A program made the position numbers and the translations under genes. A stretch of DNA of 64,000 nt from Amycolatopsis roodepoortensis (GTDB lineage Bacteria > Actinomycetota > Actinomycetes > Mycobacteriales > Pseudonocardiaceae). The notes under the pieces are model-generated. The model ran no database searches. It saw only the letters and a list, made by a program, of their open reading frames with translations, and was not told where the DNA came from. The stretch is from contig NZ_JADBEJ010000008.1 of NCBI RefSeq assembly GCF_014873915.1, forward strand, positions 248,001 through 312,000. The letters are read 5' to 3'. Shown piece by piece: positions 1-8,147 of the stretch. Within the stretch, counting starts at the first letter, position 1. Every line of letters starts with the position of its first letter.

Positions 1-1002
1 TTCGCCAACGGCCTCGTGACGCACTTCTACGACAACGGCGAACCTCGCCCCGCCGCCTGGACCTTCGGGAAGTTCTACGACCCGACGCTCCCCATCGGCA
101 GTTTCGCGTACCCGCGGCTCCTCGGCGCGTACGTCGGCTTCGCGCTCGGAGACGCCCTGGGCTCCGGCGCCGATCCCGCCGGCGGCCTGCCACTCGGCGG
201 GCTGACCCGGCAGTTGCTGTTCCACACCGAATCGGTGATCCGCGGCTTGGACCCGACGCCGGACAAGCCCGAGATCCCGGCGTCGCTGCCCGCGGGCGGG
301 CGTCCGGACGGCTGGGTCGCCAAGGCCACCGAAGGCGCGGGGCCTGCCCCTGCGGAGTTCTCGGCCATGTTGGCGACCGCGCTCGCCGCGACGGTGACCG
401 GCGGTGTGCAGGGTCCGGCCGACAGCACGTTCTACGCGATGAAGGTCGTCCGAGAGCTGGTCGGATCCGCCGCGGGGCACGAGGTCGTCCACGGCGCCGA
501 ACTGCTGGTGAACGTGTTCCGCGCTCAGCTCGCCGCCCGGAACGGCGAACCGGCGGTCGCGAACTTCCTCGAAGGCTTCGACGAGTACAGCGGCGAGGTC
601 GGCGAGCTGGTCAAGACCGTGCTCGACCTCCGGAATGACGTTGACGGCACTGACGGCGATGACGTCGAGCAGTTCGACAGCATCGGTGACGGCCGGACAC
701 CGCTTTCGGTGCTCGGCCGGGCGCTGTTCGCCGCCGCGAAACGCGGTTACGACGCCGAAGCGGCGCTGGCGCTGGCCGCGCGCGGCGGCACCGTGACCGC
801 GGCGCTGACCGGGGCGATGGTGGGCGCCAGGCTCACCGTGCCCGGTCTGCCGGAGTCCTGGCTCGCCGCGTTCGCCGACCTCGGCGTCGTCGACGCCATG
901 GCGGGCGACGCGTATTACTACTTCAACCGCTTCGGCCTGCCCCGCGAGCCCGAAGAGCGGCGGCGCTGGGACGCGAACCGGTATCCACGAGGAGATCAGT
1001 AG
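1..1002 (+). CDS. Divergent ADP-ribosylglycohydrolase-fold protein (5' end outside window)
   Basis: The reading frame is open from the first base, so the true start probably lies upstream; an in-frame GTG at 16 is the first possible start inside the window. From that GTG, residues about 36-49 read LLGAYVGFALGDALG, the opening helix of ADP-ribosylglycohydrolases, and the C-terminal part (GAMVGARLTVPGLPESWL) resembles the family's last helices. The family's metal-binding signatures, a DDTQM-type motif after the first helix and a DxD near the C-terminus, are not visible. I therefore read it as a catalytically dead or strongly altered member of the fold. It ends 4 bases before the next, intact glycohydrolase, so the two are probably one transcript. 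A role as pseudoenzyme or binding partner is inference. Confidence 0.6.
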   Translation, partial: FANGLVTHFYDNGEPRPAAWTFGKFYDPTLPIGSFAYPRLLGAYVGFALGDALGSGADPAGGLPLGGLTRQLLFHTESVIRGLDPTPDKPEIPASLPAGGRPDGWVAKATEGAGPAPAEFSAMLATALAATVTGGVQGPADSTFYAMKVVRELVGSAAGHEVVHGAELLVNVFRAQLAARNGEPAVANFLEGFDEYSGEVGELVKTVLDLRNDVDGTDGDDVEQFDSIGDGRTPLSVLGRALFAAAKRGYDAEAALALAARGGTVTAALTGAMVGARLTVPGLPESWLAAFADLGVVDAMAGDAYYYFNRFGLPREPEERRRWDANRYPRGDQ

Positions 1003-1006
1003 AGAA

Positions 1007-2095
1007 ATGCGCGAGTGGCTTCAAGATCCGGCGACCAGGTCGCGGCTGCGCGGCAGCCTGTTCGCCGGCGCGATCGGTGACGCGCTCGGCGCGAAGACCG
1101 AGTTCGACTCGATCGACCGTATCCGGGAGATCGCCGGACCCGCCGGGATCACCGACCTCATCCCCGCGTACGGCGGCGTCGGCCGGATCACCGACGACAC
1201 CCAGATGACGCTGTTCACCCTGGAAGGCCTGATCCGCGCCCACCACGGGACCGAGCCCGTCGAGCAGTCGCTCCAGCTGGCCTACCAGCGCTGGCTGCAC
1301 ACCCAGGGCGTCTCGTGGGAGCGCGCCCGCGGGCCGAAGGACACGAGCGCGGAGCCGGACGGCTGGCTGATCACGAACCGTGAGCTCTTCAGCCGCCGCG
1401 CGCCCGGCCTCACCTGCTTCAGCGAGCTGGAGGCGTACGGCAAGACGGGCGTGCGCGCCGGTATGGACAAGCCGGTGAACAACTCGAAGGGCTGCGGCGG
1501 CATCATGCGCGCCGCACCGGTCGCGTTGTGGTCGGACGACCTGGCCGAGGTGTTCCGCCTCGGTGCCGAGAGCGCGGCCCTGACGCACGGTCACCCGAGT
1601 GGGTATCTCTCGTCGGGTGCCTTCGCGGTGATCGTGCGCGAACTGCTGGTCGGGAAACCGCTGCTCGACGCCGTCGCGACCGCCCGCGCCGAGCTGGAGA
1701 AGTACCAGGGGCACGAAGAGCAGAGCGTCGCGCTGGACCAGGCGCTCGCACTGGCCGAAGAAGGCGCCCCGACGCCGGAGAAGCTCGAATCGCTCGGGCA
1801 GGGGAACATCGGCGAAACCGCGCTCTCCATGTCGGTCTACGTCGCCTTGACCACCACGGACGCGAACACCGCGCTGCTCGTGTCGGTGAACCACAGCGGC
1901 GACAGCGACTCGACGGGGTCGGTCTGCGGGAACCTCGTCGGCGCGATGTACGGCGAACAGGCCTTGCGGACGGACTGGCTCGAGAAGCTGGAACTGGCCG
2001 AGGTGATCGGACGGCTGGCGGACGACGCGCTCGCGGAGTTCGGCGGGAGCGCACCGGGTGACGACCGGTGGTACGCCCGCTATCCGGCCCACTAG
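1007..2095 (+). CDS. ADP-ribosylglycohydrolase family protein
   Basis: This 362-residue protein belongs to the ADP-ribosylglycohydrolase (DraG/ARH) family, enzymes with two Mg ions that remove ADP-ribose from proteins or small molecules. All signatures are present: GDALG at residues 24-28, DDTQMT at 63-68, a GCGGIMRAAP segment, LTHGHP, and the C-terminal NHSGDSDSTG that carries the second metal-binding aspartates. Length is normal for the family. The ATG has an AGGAG element about 12 bases upstream, inside the end of the previous gene. It lies between a degenerate relative and a TNT-domain gene, so it probably acts with them. The substrate cannot be read from sequence; ADP-ribosylated protein and a product derived from NAD are both possible. 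Confidence 0.9.
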   Translation: MREWLQDPATRSRLRGSLFAGAIGDALGAKTEFDSIDRIREIAGPAGITDLIPAYGGVGRITDDTQMTLFTLEGLIRAHHGTEPVEQSLQLAYQRWLHTQGVSWERARGPKDTSAEPDGWLITNRELFSRRAPGLTCFSELEAYGKTGVRAGMDKPVNNSKGCGGIMRAAPVALWSDDLAEVFRLGAESAALTHGHPSGYLSSGAFAVIVRELLVGKPLLDAVATARAELEKYQGHEEQSVALDQALALAEEGAPTPEKLESLGQGNIGETALSMSVYVALTTTDANTALLVSVNHSGDSDSTGSVCGNLVGAMYGEQALRTDWLEKLELAEVIGRLADDALAEFGGSAPGDDRWYARYPAH

Positions 2096-2135
2096 ATTTA
2101 CCTCCGGTTTGGGGTACTTGGGGAGGGGACACATA

Positions 2136-4064
2136 GTGCGTTACCGGGTTCAAGCGGCGGAGCGGCCGGATGGCCTGTACGCCGTCTGGGGGGACACCGT
2201 CTTCGCAGCCCAGCGGTCGACCGAAGACGGCACGCTGCTGCTCATCGCGCCGCCGGGGGAAGCGGCGCCCGAGGGTTTCGATCGCGACTGGAACGGCCGT
2301 CCGGCCAGGGTCGTGCTGAACGGCGAGGTCGGCGCGACCTTCAGCCTCCAGTCGTACGGCCGGTTCGACGACGAGCACTTCCAGATCGCGCCGAACACCG
2401 GCGGCGGCGATCTGACCTTGCGCTGGGCAGGCGAGGACGCGGCCCGCGCGGCCGAACTGGGCCTGACGGATTTCTCGACCACCGTCTCGCCGTCGCGGCT
2501 GACGGCGTTGTGGCAGACCAGGCACGACTTCGTCGAGACACCGGACGCCCGTCCGGCGATCGGCACGGGCGACCAGGGCGCGCTGCTGCGGGCCATCGGC
2601 CGGACCCTGCTGCGGGTGCTGCCGCCGGGCTGGCAGCGCGTCGGCGCCCAGTTCCGGCAGGTCGGCGACTACTCCGAGCTCGAGGTCCGCTCGGTCGGCG
2701 ACGAGGGCAACGGCCCGGTGTCGGTGTCGATCGCGGCCCCGCCGGAGCTCGGTTCGCTGTTCGCGCGGCTGCGTGCGGCGATGCACCAGCCCGAGACCGG
2801 CACCTGGTTCCAGGGCACCTTCACGCTCGACTCGGAATCGCATTTCGACTTCGACTTCGACGCCGAGCAGGAACCGACCTGGCGGCTCGCGCCGAACGAG
2901 GGCGGGAAGCCGTCGCCGCGCGCGTACGCGACCGAGCTCGCGATCTTCCCGCGCGACACGAAACACGTCCCGGCCTGGCTTTCGGCCAAGGCGGGACTGC
3001 CGCTGGACGTCGTGTTCCGGCACGCGAAGGTCGTCGACGCGCACAACGAGGGCGAACGCCCGGTCGTCAACCGGCCGCCGGTGCCGCCGGAGATGATGCG
3101 CGGCGTCCTCGACTACCTCTTCCGCTCGCCGGTGGCGCTGACCCGGCCGGGTCCGCAGCCCGACATCTTCACCCCGAACGGCCCGCCGGACGTGCCGAAC
3201 GCCTTCCACACCGACGGCGTGTGGATCTGGCCCGCGGCGGTTCCGCACTACCTGCGCAAGTACGGGGTGCCGCCGGAGCCGGAGCTGATCGAGCACATCC
3301 GGGCCGCCGGATTCCGGCCGCCGCTGATCGGCGAGCTGGTGCGGGCGACCGCGGAGGCGGAGATCGTCGGCAAGCCACGGCCGCCGCAGACCGCCGCGGA
3401 CCTGCCGGACGAAAGTGCCCGCACCCGCGTCGAACGCGACGGTGAGCCCACGCGCGACATCCGGGCCGTCGAGGTGCTGGACGTGCTGTACCAGCGGCTG
3501 GCCGAGCACGGGGTGGCGCCGACGTCGTACCGGATCGGCGCGAACGCGGTACCGGAGCCGGGCCTGTGGACCCTGCGCCGCACCGAGAGCGGCTGGGAGG
3601 TCTCGCGTCCGCCGACGGACGAGCCGGTGGTGTTCGCGAAACTCGAAGAGGCGGCGCGCTTCTTCCTCGGCACCCTGCTGCTGTACCCGGCGCGAGGCGC
3701 GGTGGGCGCGAACGAGGAGTCCGACAACCCGGCCGACTGGCCGATCCTGCCGTTGCGCGGCGAGCCGCCGCTGAACTTCTTCCGCCGCAAGCGGATCGTC
3801 GTCCTGCCGTCGGGCACCACGGTGCAGCGGTTCGGCAACGAGACCGGCAACCTCGTGCACGCCGAATCGGCGCGGTTCATCGAGACGTCGCTGGCCGCGG
3901 ACCGCGAACGCGAGCGCCGGCTCTACCGCGTCGTGCGGCCGCTGCGCGTGGTCACCGGCATCACCGCGCCGTGGAACGGGACGCCGGGCGGGGCCGTGGC
4001 CTACGTGCTGCCCCGGCCGCTCGCCCAGCACCTCGAAACCGGTGCGATTTCCCGCGTCCAGTAG
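2136..4064 (+). CDS. TNT-related protein: N-terminal domain, YezG-like region, C-terminal TNT fold
   Basis: A 642-residue protein. The GTG start is chosen because GGGGAGGGG lies just upstream; a longer frame opens at 2058 inside the preceding gene. Residues 546-642 match the TNT (PF14021-like) fold of secreted NAD glycohydrolases such as mycobacterial CpnT: LPSGTTVQRFG, LYRV, then APWNGTPGG and YVL. The Gln usually found just after the GGG turn is Ala here, and the His before the YRV strand is missing, so NADase activity is doubtful. Residues about 148-250 (LPPGWQRVG, then GTFTLDSESHFDFDFD) look like the YezG/DUF600 immunity family. The first 120 residues are unassigned. No signal peptide or membrane segment is visible. 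It follows two ADP-ribosylglycohydrolase-fold genes with a 40-base gap. Confidence 0.75.
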   Translation: MRYRVQAAERPDGLYAVWGDTVFAAQRSTEDGTLLLIAPPGEAAPEGFDRDWNGRPARVVLNGEVGATFSLQSYGRFDDEHFQIAPNTGGGDLTLRWAGEDAARAAELGLTDFSTTVSPSRLTALWQTRHDFVETPDARPAIGTGDQGALLRAIGRTLLRVLPPGWQRVGAQFRQVGDYSELEVRSVGDEGNGPVSVSIAAPPELGSLFARLRAAMHQPETGTWFQGTFTLDSESHFDFDFDAEQEPTWRLAPNEGGKPSPRAYATELAIFPRDTKHVPAWLSAKAGLPLDVVFRHAKVVDAHNEGERPVVNRPPVPPEMMRGVLDYLFRSPVALTRPGPQPDIFTPNGPPDVPNAFHTDGVWIWPAAVPHYLRKYGVPPEPELIEHIRAAGFRPPLIGELVRATAEAEIVGKPRPPQTAADLPDESARTRVERDGEPTRDIRAVEVLDVLYQRLAEHGVAPTSYRIGANAVPEPGLWTLRRTESGWEVSRPPTDEPVVFAKLEEAARFFLGTLLLYPARGAVGANEESDNPADWPILPLRGEPPLNFFRRKRIVVLPSGTTVQRFGNETGNLVHAESARFIETSLAADRERERRLYRVVRPLRVVTGITAPWNGTPGGAVAYVLPRPLAQHLETGAISRVQ

Positions 4065-4094
4065 GTGCGCCGAGACCGAACATGCGTGTCCGGG

Positions 4095-4300
4095 GGCGTA
4101 ACTCGCGTGATTGAAGGTGATCCGGCTCTGATCACGCGAGTTACGCCTTCAATCACGCGTGTGTCGCCTTCAATCACGCGAGTGGCGGGGTTCCAGCATC
4201 TGTGCACACGTGACTGAAGCCGGAACTCACGTGCCTGGGGGCGTAACTCGCGTGACTGGAGGCGTAACTCGCGTGATTGGGGGCGTAACTCGCGAGATCC
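4095..4300. repeat. Cluster of about 20-bp direct and inverted repeats (GGCGTAACTCGCGTGATTG type)
   Basis: The non-coding stretch between the convergent TNT-related and methyltransferase genes holds at least four forward copies of GGCGTAACTCGCGTGATTG or close variants, at 4095-4113, 4240-4258, 4261-4279 and 4282-4298 (the last ends differently). Reverse-complement copies lie at about 4133-4147, 4150-4168 and 4169-4184 (CAATCACGCGAG type). Spacing is irregular, with two copies almost abutting, so it is not a CRISPR array. Facing copies could fold into hairpins and may serve as the terminator for both flanking genes. The repeat family and its function are unknown to me. Confidence 0.8.
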
Positions 4301-4313
4301 GGCGTGATCCGGC

Positions 4314-5165
4314 TCAGGAAGCGGTGATCAGCACCGCGGGCGACCACCAGTAGTCCGCGAGCGGCTCGATCCGGATGCCGGTGAAGCCCGCTTCCTTGAG
4401 CTGCGAAGCCCAATCGGTGGCGGGCTGTTCCCAGTTCGTGCGGTCCGCCCCCGGTTTGACCAGGCCGAGCAGGATCGGCAGCAGGAACCCCTGCGCCACC
4501 AGTGACGCCTCCTTGCCGTACTCGGCGATCCCGCGTTCGTAGCGGGTGACCAGGGAAAGCAGGTACTCGGGGGAGCCCTCGTCGAACTCGGGCACATCGA
4601 ACTCCGCGAGCACGAGACACGACGTACGCGGCCGCAGCGCCCGCAGGACCTCGGTCCGCTCGCCGGTCGGGATCGACTGGAGCGCGAAGGTCGACTGCGT
4701 CAGCTGCCACTGCCGGTCGTCGTCGCGGGCGAGGAACTCCTGCGCGGTCGCGTCCCAGGTGTGCAGGCCGTGGGTGCCGTCGAGCTGCTTCCGCGTTTCC
4801 GCGAGCAGGGCGCTCGACGGCTCGACCAGATCGATCCGGCCCGGCTGCCGGTCCGCCTGTTCGAGCGCGGGGACGACGGCGAGCCCGTCGCCGCAGCCGA
4901 GGTCGAGCAGCGAACCGACACTGCCGTAGCGCCGGGCGAGCATGGCGCTGAGCTGCCGGTAGAGCTTGACGTTCCCGCCCCCGCGGATGAACGCCGTGAA
5001 CGCGGCGGGCTGGTCGTACACGTCACCGCCGCCGCCTTCGGTCAGGTACCGGTGCAGTTCGATGCCGAGCGTGGATCCGGCACGCTCCGCGAGGTCCGCT
5101 GCCGTGGCCCGGTCACCGTCTCGGTACGCGGTGAGCGCTTCGGCCAGGAGGTCCGATTTCTTCAT
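4314..5165 (-). CDS. Class I SAM-dependent methyltransferase
   Basis: A 283-residue protein with the SAM-binding glycine motif LLDLGCGDG near residue 88, followed by IDLVEPSS (motif II, acidic residue at the strand end). The start is the ATG with AGGAGA six bases upstream; a longer frame opens further up without a comparable ribosome site. The N-terminal about 80 residues are helical and not typical of one named subfamily, so the methyl acceptor (small molecule or protein) is unknown. It starts 16 bases after the stop of a sensor kinase gene and is probably co-transcribed with it. Confidence 0.75.
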   Translation of the reverse strand: MKKSDLLAEALTAYRDGDRATAADLAERAGSTLGIELHRYLTEGGGGDVYDQPAAFTAFIRGGGNVKLYRQLSAMLARRYGSVGSLLDLGCGDGLAVVPALEQADRQPGRIDLVEPSSALLAETRKQLDGTHGLHTWDATAQEFLARDDDRQWQLTQSTFALQSIPTGERTEVLRALRPRTSCLVLAEFDVPEFDEGSPEYLLSLVTRYERGIAEYGKEASLVAQGFLLPILLGLVKPGADRTNWEQPATDWASQLKEAGFTGIRIEPLADYWWSPAVLITAS

Positions 5166-5181
5166 GTTCTCCTGTTTACCG

Positions 5182-6489
5182 TCAGAAAGGCACCCAAAGG
5201 GTGACTCTGGTGCCATTGCCCGGAGCCGACTCCACCCTGGCGGTCCCGCCGACCTCGTTCAGCCGGGCGGTGATGGACTCGCTGATGCCGAATCCGGCGG
5301 GCCGGGAGTCGGGGCTGAACCCGGCGCCGTGATCACGGGTGATCACCGCGACGCCGCCTTCCTGCTCCTCGACCCGGACGACGACCTTGTCCGTCCCGGC
5401 GTGTTTGAGGGTGTTGCGCAGGGATTCGCGGACGGCGTCGCGGATGGCGATCTGCCGGACCTCCGAAAGCGTGTCGTCGTCGAGTTCGGCGATCACCAGC
5501 TGGGCGCGCAACCCGTCCCGCGCCATCTCCGCCGCCAGCGACGCGAGCTTCTCGCCCAGCGGCCGCGAACCGGCCTCCGACCGTTCCGAGGCCTCGGTCT
5601 CGATCGTCCGCCGCAGCTCCAGCGACTGCGCCCGCGCCAGCCGCTGTACCTCGTCGAGGCGCGTGGCCGGGTCGCCCTTGTTGGCCAGCGCGATCGCTTC
5701 GAGGGTCTGCAGCACGGAGTCGTGGAGCATCCGGTGCTGGCGGGCGCGTTCGGCGATGCGGCCGTTGCGGATGCCGTACGCGAGGGCGAGCCGCGTGCCG
5801 AGCCCGATCAGGACCAGGGCGCCGCTGGCGGTGAAGAGGACGCCGAGGATCGACGGGAAGGTGGCCATGGCGTCGCCGGGCGCGGCTTGGCCGGTGCCGA
5901 GCAGGGACGCGAGCATCCGCACCGGGAAGCTGCCGACGGCGAGCGCCGCCGCGGCGGGCATGCCCAGCGCGAGCGCCAGCAGGGCGACCTCGCCGAGCAG
6001 GTGCTTGCCGGGGATCGCCATCGCCTCGGTGAACACCGAAGCCGGCACCAGCGCCCCGACCGCGAGCGGCGCGAGCAGCGTGAACACGAGGTCGATCGCC
6101 AGCAGCCGGACGGCGTGCTGCGGGCGGAACGGCGCCGAGCGCAGCATCCACCGGATGCCGTACAGCGAGAGCGCCGCCGAGCCGAGGGCCACCAGCCCGA
6201 CCGGCCCGATCCCGATCATGCCGTGCGTGGAGACGTAGACGCCGAACGCGCCGGGCACCGCGAAGAGCCGGTACACCAGCGGAACGAGGGCGACGTAGCG
6301 GGCGGCTCTGAGCAGCAGGTTGTCGCGATGGGCCGTGTCGATGGGACCCGACATGTGCTGGATCCGCCGGAGCGCGCGCATCGGCGTCGGATCGCCGACC
6401 TCGTCCGACAGCTCGCTCGTCGCCGTCGCCAGCGCGGGCGCGCCACGACGCAGCAACGTCACCAGAAAACTGGGCGGCCGCTTCGCCAT
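5182..6489 (-). CDS. NarL-type sensor histidine kinase without a neighbouring response regulator
   Basis: A 435-residue membrane kinase. The N-terminal half has about five or six hydrophobic segments (residues about 60-265). The phosphoacceptor region reads RMLHDSVLQTLEAIA (HisKA_3-type, His in HDSVLQ), and the C-terminal ATPase region has the N-box RESLRNTLKHA, DHGAGF and FGISESI with GNGTRV. The start ATG follows GGGGGAAG at normal spacing. No receiver-domain gene lies on either side; the downstream partner in the operon is a methyltransferase. The response regulator must be elsewhere or absent. The signal is unknown. Confidence 0.85.
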   Translation of the reverse strand: MAKRPPSFLVTLLRRGAPALATATSELSDEVGDPTPMRALRRIQHMSGPIDTAHRDNLLLRAARYVALVPLVYRLFAVPGAFGVYVSTHGMIGIGPVGLVALGSAALSLYGIRWMLRSAPFRPQHAVRLLAIDLVFTLLAPLAVGALVPASVFTEAMAIPGKHLLGEVALLALALGMPAAAALAVGSFPVRMLASLLGTGQAAPGDAMATFPSILGVLFTASGALVLIGLGTRLALAYGIRNGRIAERARQHRMLHDSVLQTLEAIALANKGDPATRLDEVQRLARAQSLELRRTIETEASERSEAGSRPLGEKLASLAAEMARDGLRAQLVIAELDDDTLSEVRQIAIRDAVRESLRNTLKHAGTDKVVVRVEEQEGGVAVITRDHGAGFSPDSRPAGFGISESITARLNEVGGTARVESAPGNGTRVTLWVPF

Positions 6490-6568
6490 GGATCTTCCCC
6501 CTGCCCGGAGCACCGGCAGGAGTATCTCGGGTTACGCCGCGTGGATCCAGAGACCAACGGGGTTTATC

Positions 6569-8035
6569 TCAGCCTATGCCGTTCTCGGCGGCCCACTTCC
6601 GCAGTTCGGCCACCGCCTCGTCGTGCTCCAGCGGACCGCGGTCGAGCCGCAGTTCCTTCAGGTGCTTCCACGCCTTGCCGACGTCCGGCCCGGGCTTGAG
6701 GCCGAGGATCCGCATGATCTCCTCGCCGTTGAGGTCCGGGCGGACCCGGTCGAGGTCCTCCTGCGCCTGGATGGCTTCGATCCTCCGCTCGAGGTCGTCG
6801 TAGGTCGCCTGCAGCGCGGCCGCCTTCTTGCGGTTGCGCGTGGTGCAGTCGGCGCGCACCAGCTTGTGCAGCCGGGGCAGCAGATCGCCGGCGTCGGTGA
6901 CGTAGCGCCGCACCGCGGAATCCGTCCACTCGCCCTTACCGTAGCCGTGGAACCGCAGGTGGAGAAACACGAGCTGGCTGACGTCCTGGACGATCTCCTT
7001 CGAGAACTTCAGCGCGCGCAAACGCTTGCGCGCCATCTTCGCGCCGACGACCTCGTGGTGGTGGAAGCTCACGCCGCCACCGGGCTGGAACTCGCGCGTC
7101 GCGGGCTTGCCGATGTCGTGCAGAAGCGCCGCGAGCCGCAGGATCAGATCCGGCTCGGAAGTCGGCTCGTGCGTCTTCTCCAGGTCGATCGCCTGCGCGA
7201 GCACGGTCAGCGAGTGCTGGTAGACGTCCTTGTGCTGGTGGTGCTCGTCGATCGCCAGCCGCATCCCTGGCACCTCGGGCAGCACGCGGTCGGCGAGGCG
7301 GGTGTCGACCAGCAGCTCGATCCCGGGCCGGGGGTCGTCCGCCAGCAGCAGCTTCGACAGCTCGGTCTGCACACGCTCGGCGGTGATCCGGTCGATCTCC
7401 TCGGCCATCGACGACATCGCGTCGACCACGCGCGGCGCCGCGGTGAATCCGAGCTGCGCGGAGAACCGCGCGGCCCGCAGCATGCGCAGCGGGTCGTCGG
7501 CGAAGGACTCCTGCGGGGTCGCGGGCGTGTCGAGCACCTTGTCCTGCAGGGCCTGGAGGCCGTCGTGCGGGTCGACGAAGGTCTTGTTGGCGAGGTCGAT
7601 CGCCATCGCGTTGACGGTGAAGTCGCGGCGGAGCAGATCTCCCTCGATGCTGTCGCCGAAGGTGACCTCGGGATTGCGGCCGACGCGGTCGTAGCTGTCG
7701 GCGCGGAACGTGGTGATCTCCAGGGTCATGCCCTGTTTGGTCACGCCGACGGTGCCGAACGCGATACCGACGTCCCACACCGCGTCGCCCCAGGTGCTGA
7801 CGATCTTGAGCACCTGGTCCGGACGGGCGTCGGTGGTGAAGTCGAGGTCGCTCGACAGCCTTCGGAGCATCATGTCCCGGACGCTGCCGCCGACCAGGTA
7901 CAGGCTGTGCCCCGCCTTCGCGAACAGCTTCGCGAGCTCGTCCGCCAGCGGGGAGATGCGCATCAGCTCGGTCACGGCGTTCTGCATCGCAGTGCTCTTC
8001 CCCGCAATCGCCTGCCCGGCGACCACCTTGTTCAC
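6569..8035 (-). CDS. pcnA: CCA tRNA nucleotidyltransferase
   Basis: Adds or repairs the 3' CCA of tRNAs. The class II nucleotidyltransferase head has LYLVGGSVRD and DLDFTTDA (catalytic aspartates) within the first 75 residues, then RRDFTVNAMA and DDPLRMLRAARF, and an HD domain with LLHDIGKP and HHHEVVG. The product closely resembles mycobacterial PcnA (Rv3907c) along its length and occupies the same locus, divergent from the NUDIX gene. A GTG at 8035 gives 488 residues; an internal ATG at 7987 has GGGGAAGAG upstream and would give 472 residues with every motif intact, so the start is uncertain. Confidence 0.93.
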   Translation of the reverse strand: MNKVVAGQAIAGKSTAMQNAVTELMRISPLADELAKLFAKAGHSLYLVGGSVRDMMLRRLSSDLDFTTDARPDQVLKIVSTWGDAVWDVGIAFGTVGVTKQGMTLEITTFRADSYDRVGRNPEVTFGDSIEGDLLRRDFTVNAMAIDLANKTFVDPHDGLQALQDKVLDTPATPQESFADDPLRMLRAARFSAQLGFTAAPRVVDAMSSMAEEIDRITAERVQTELSKLLLADDPRPGIELLVDTRLADRVLPEVPGMRLAIDEHHQHKDVYQHSLTVLAQAIDLEKTHEPTSEPDLILRLAALLHDIGKPATREFQPGGGVSFHHHEVVGAKMARKRLRALKFSKEIVQDVSQLVFLHLRFHGYGKGEWTDSAVRRYVTDAGDLLPRLHKLVRADCTTRNRKKAAALQATYDDLERRIEAIQAQEDLDRVRPDLNGEEIMRILGLKPGPDVGKAWKHLKELRLDRGPLEHDEAVAELRKWAAENGIG

Positions 8036-8058
8036 GACAATCCCACCACGATTTGGAT

Positions 8059-8079
8059 GTACTTACTGAGGTACTTACT
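8059..8079 (+). repeat. Direct repeat GTACTTACT in divergent promoter region
   Basis: Two exact copies of GTACTTACT at 8059-8067 and 8071-8079 stand 12 bases apart in the 112-bp region between the divergent CCA-transferase and NUDIX genes. Helical-phase spacing of short direct repeats fits a regulator binding site, but no regulator is identified. Confidence 0.45.
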
Positions 8080-8147
8080 ACGACCCTGCCCACCATGGGC
8101 ACGGAGAGCCAGCGTACCTGTACCGCCGTTTGCTCTAGCATCGCAGC

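Noticed and set aside
1503..4031. An 842-codon minus-strand frame opposite the TNT-related gene
   Set aside because: Antisense shadow; composition is Arg-rich and unlike real proteins, while the plus-strand genes have clear motifs and ribosome sites.
2136..4064. Active CpnT-like NAD glycohydrolase toxin
   Set aside because: The His and Gln considered essential are not seen, and no channel or secretion domain is present, so a toxin label would overstate the evidence.
4095..4300. CRISPR array
   Set aside because: Repeat units occur in both orientations with variable sequence and irregular, sometimes zero-length spacing; no cas genes nearby.
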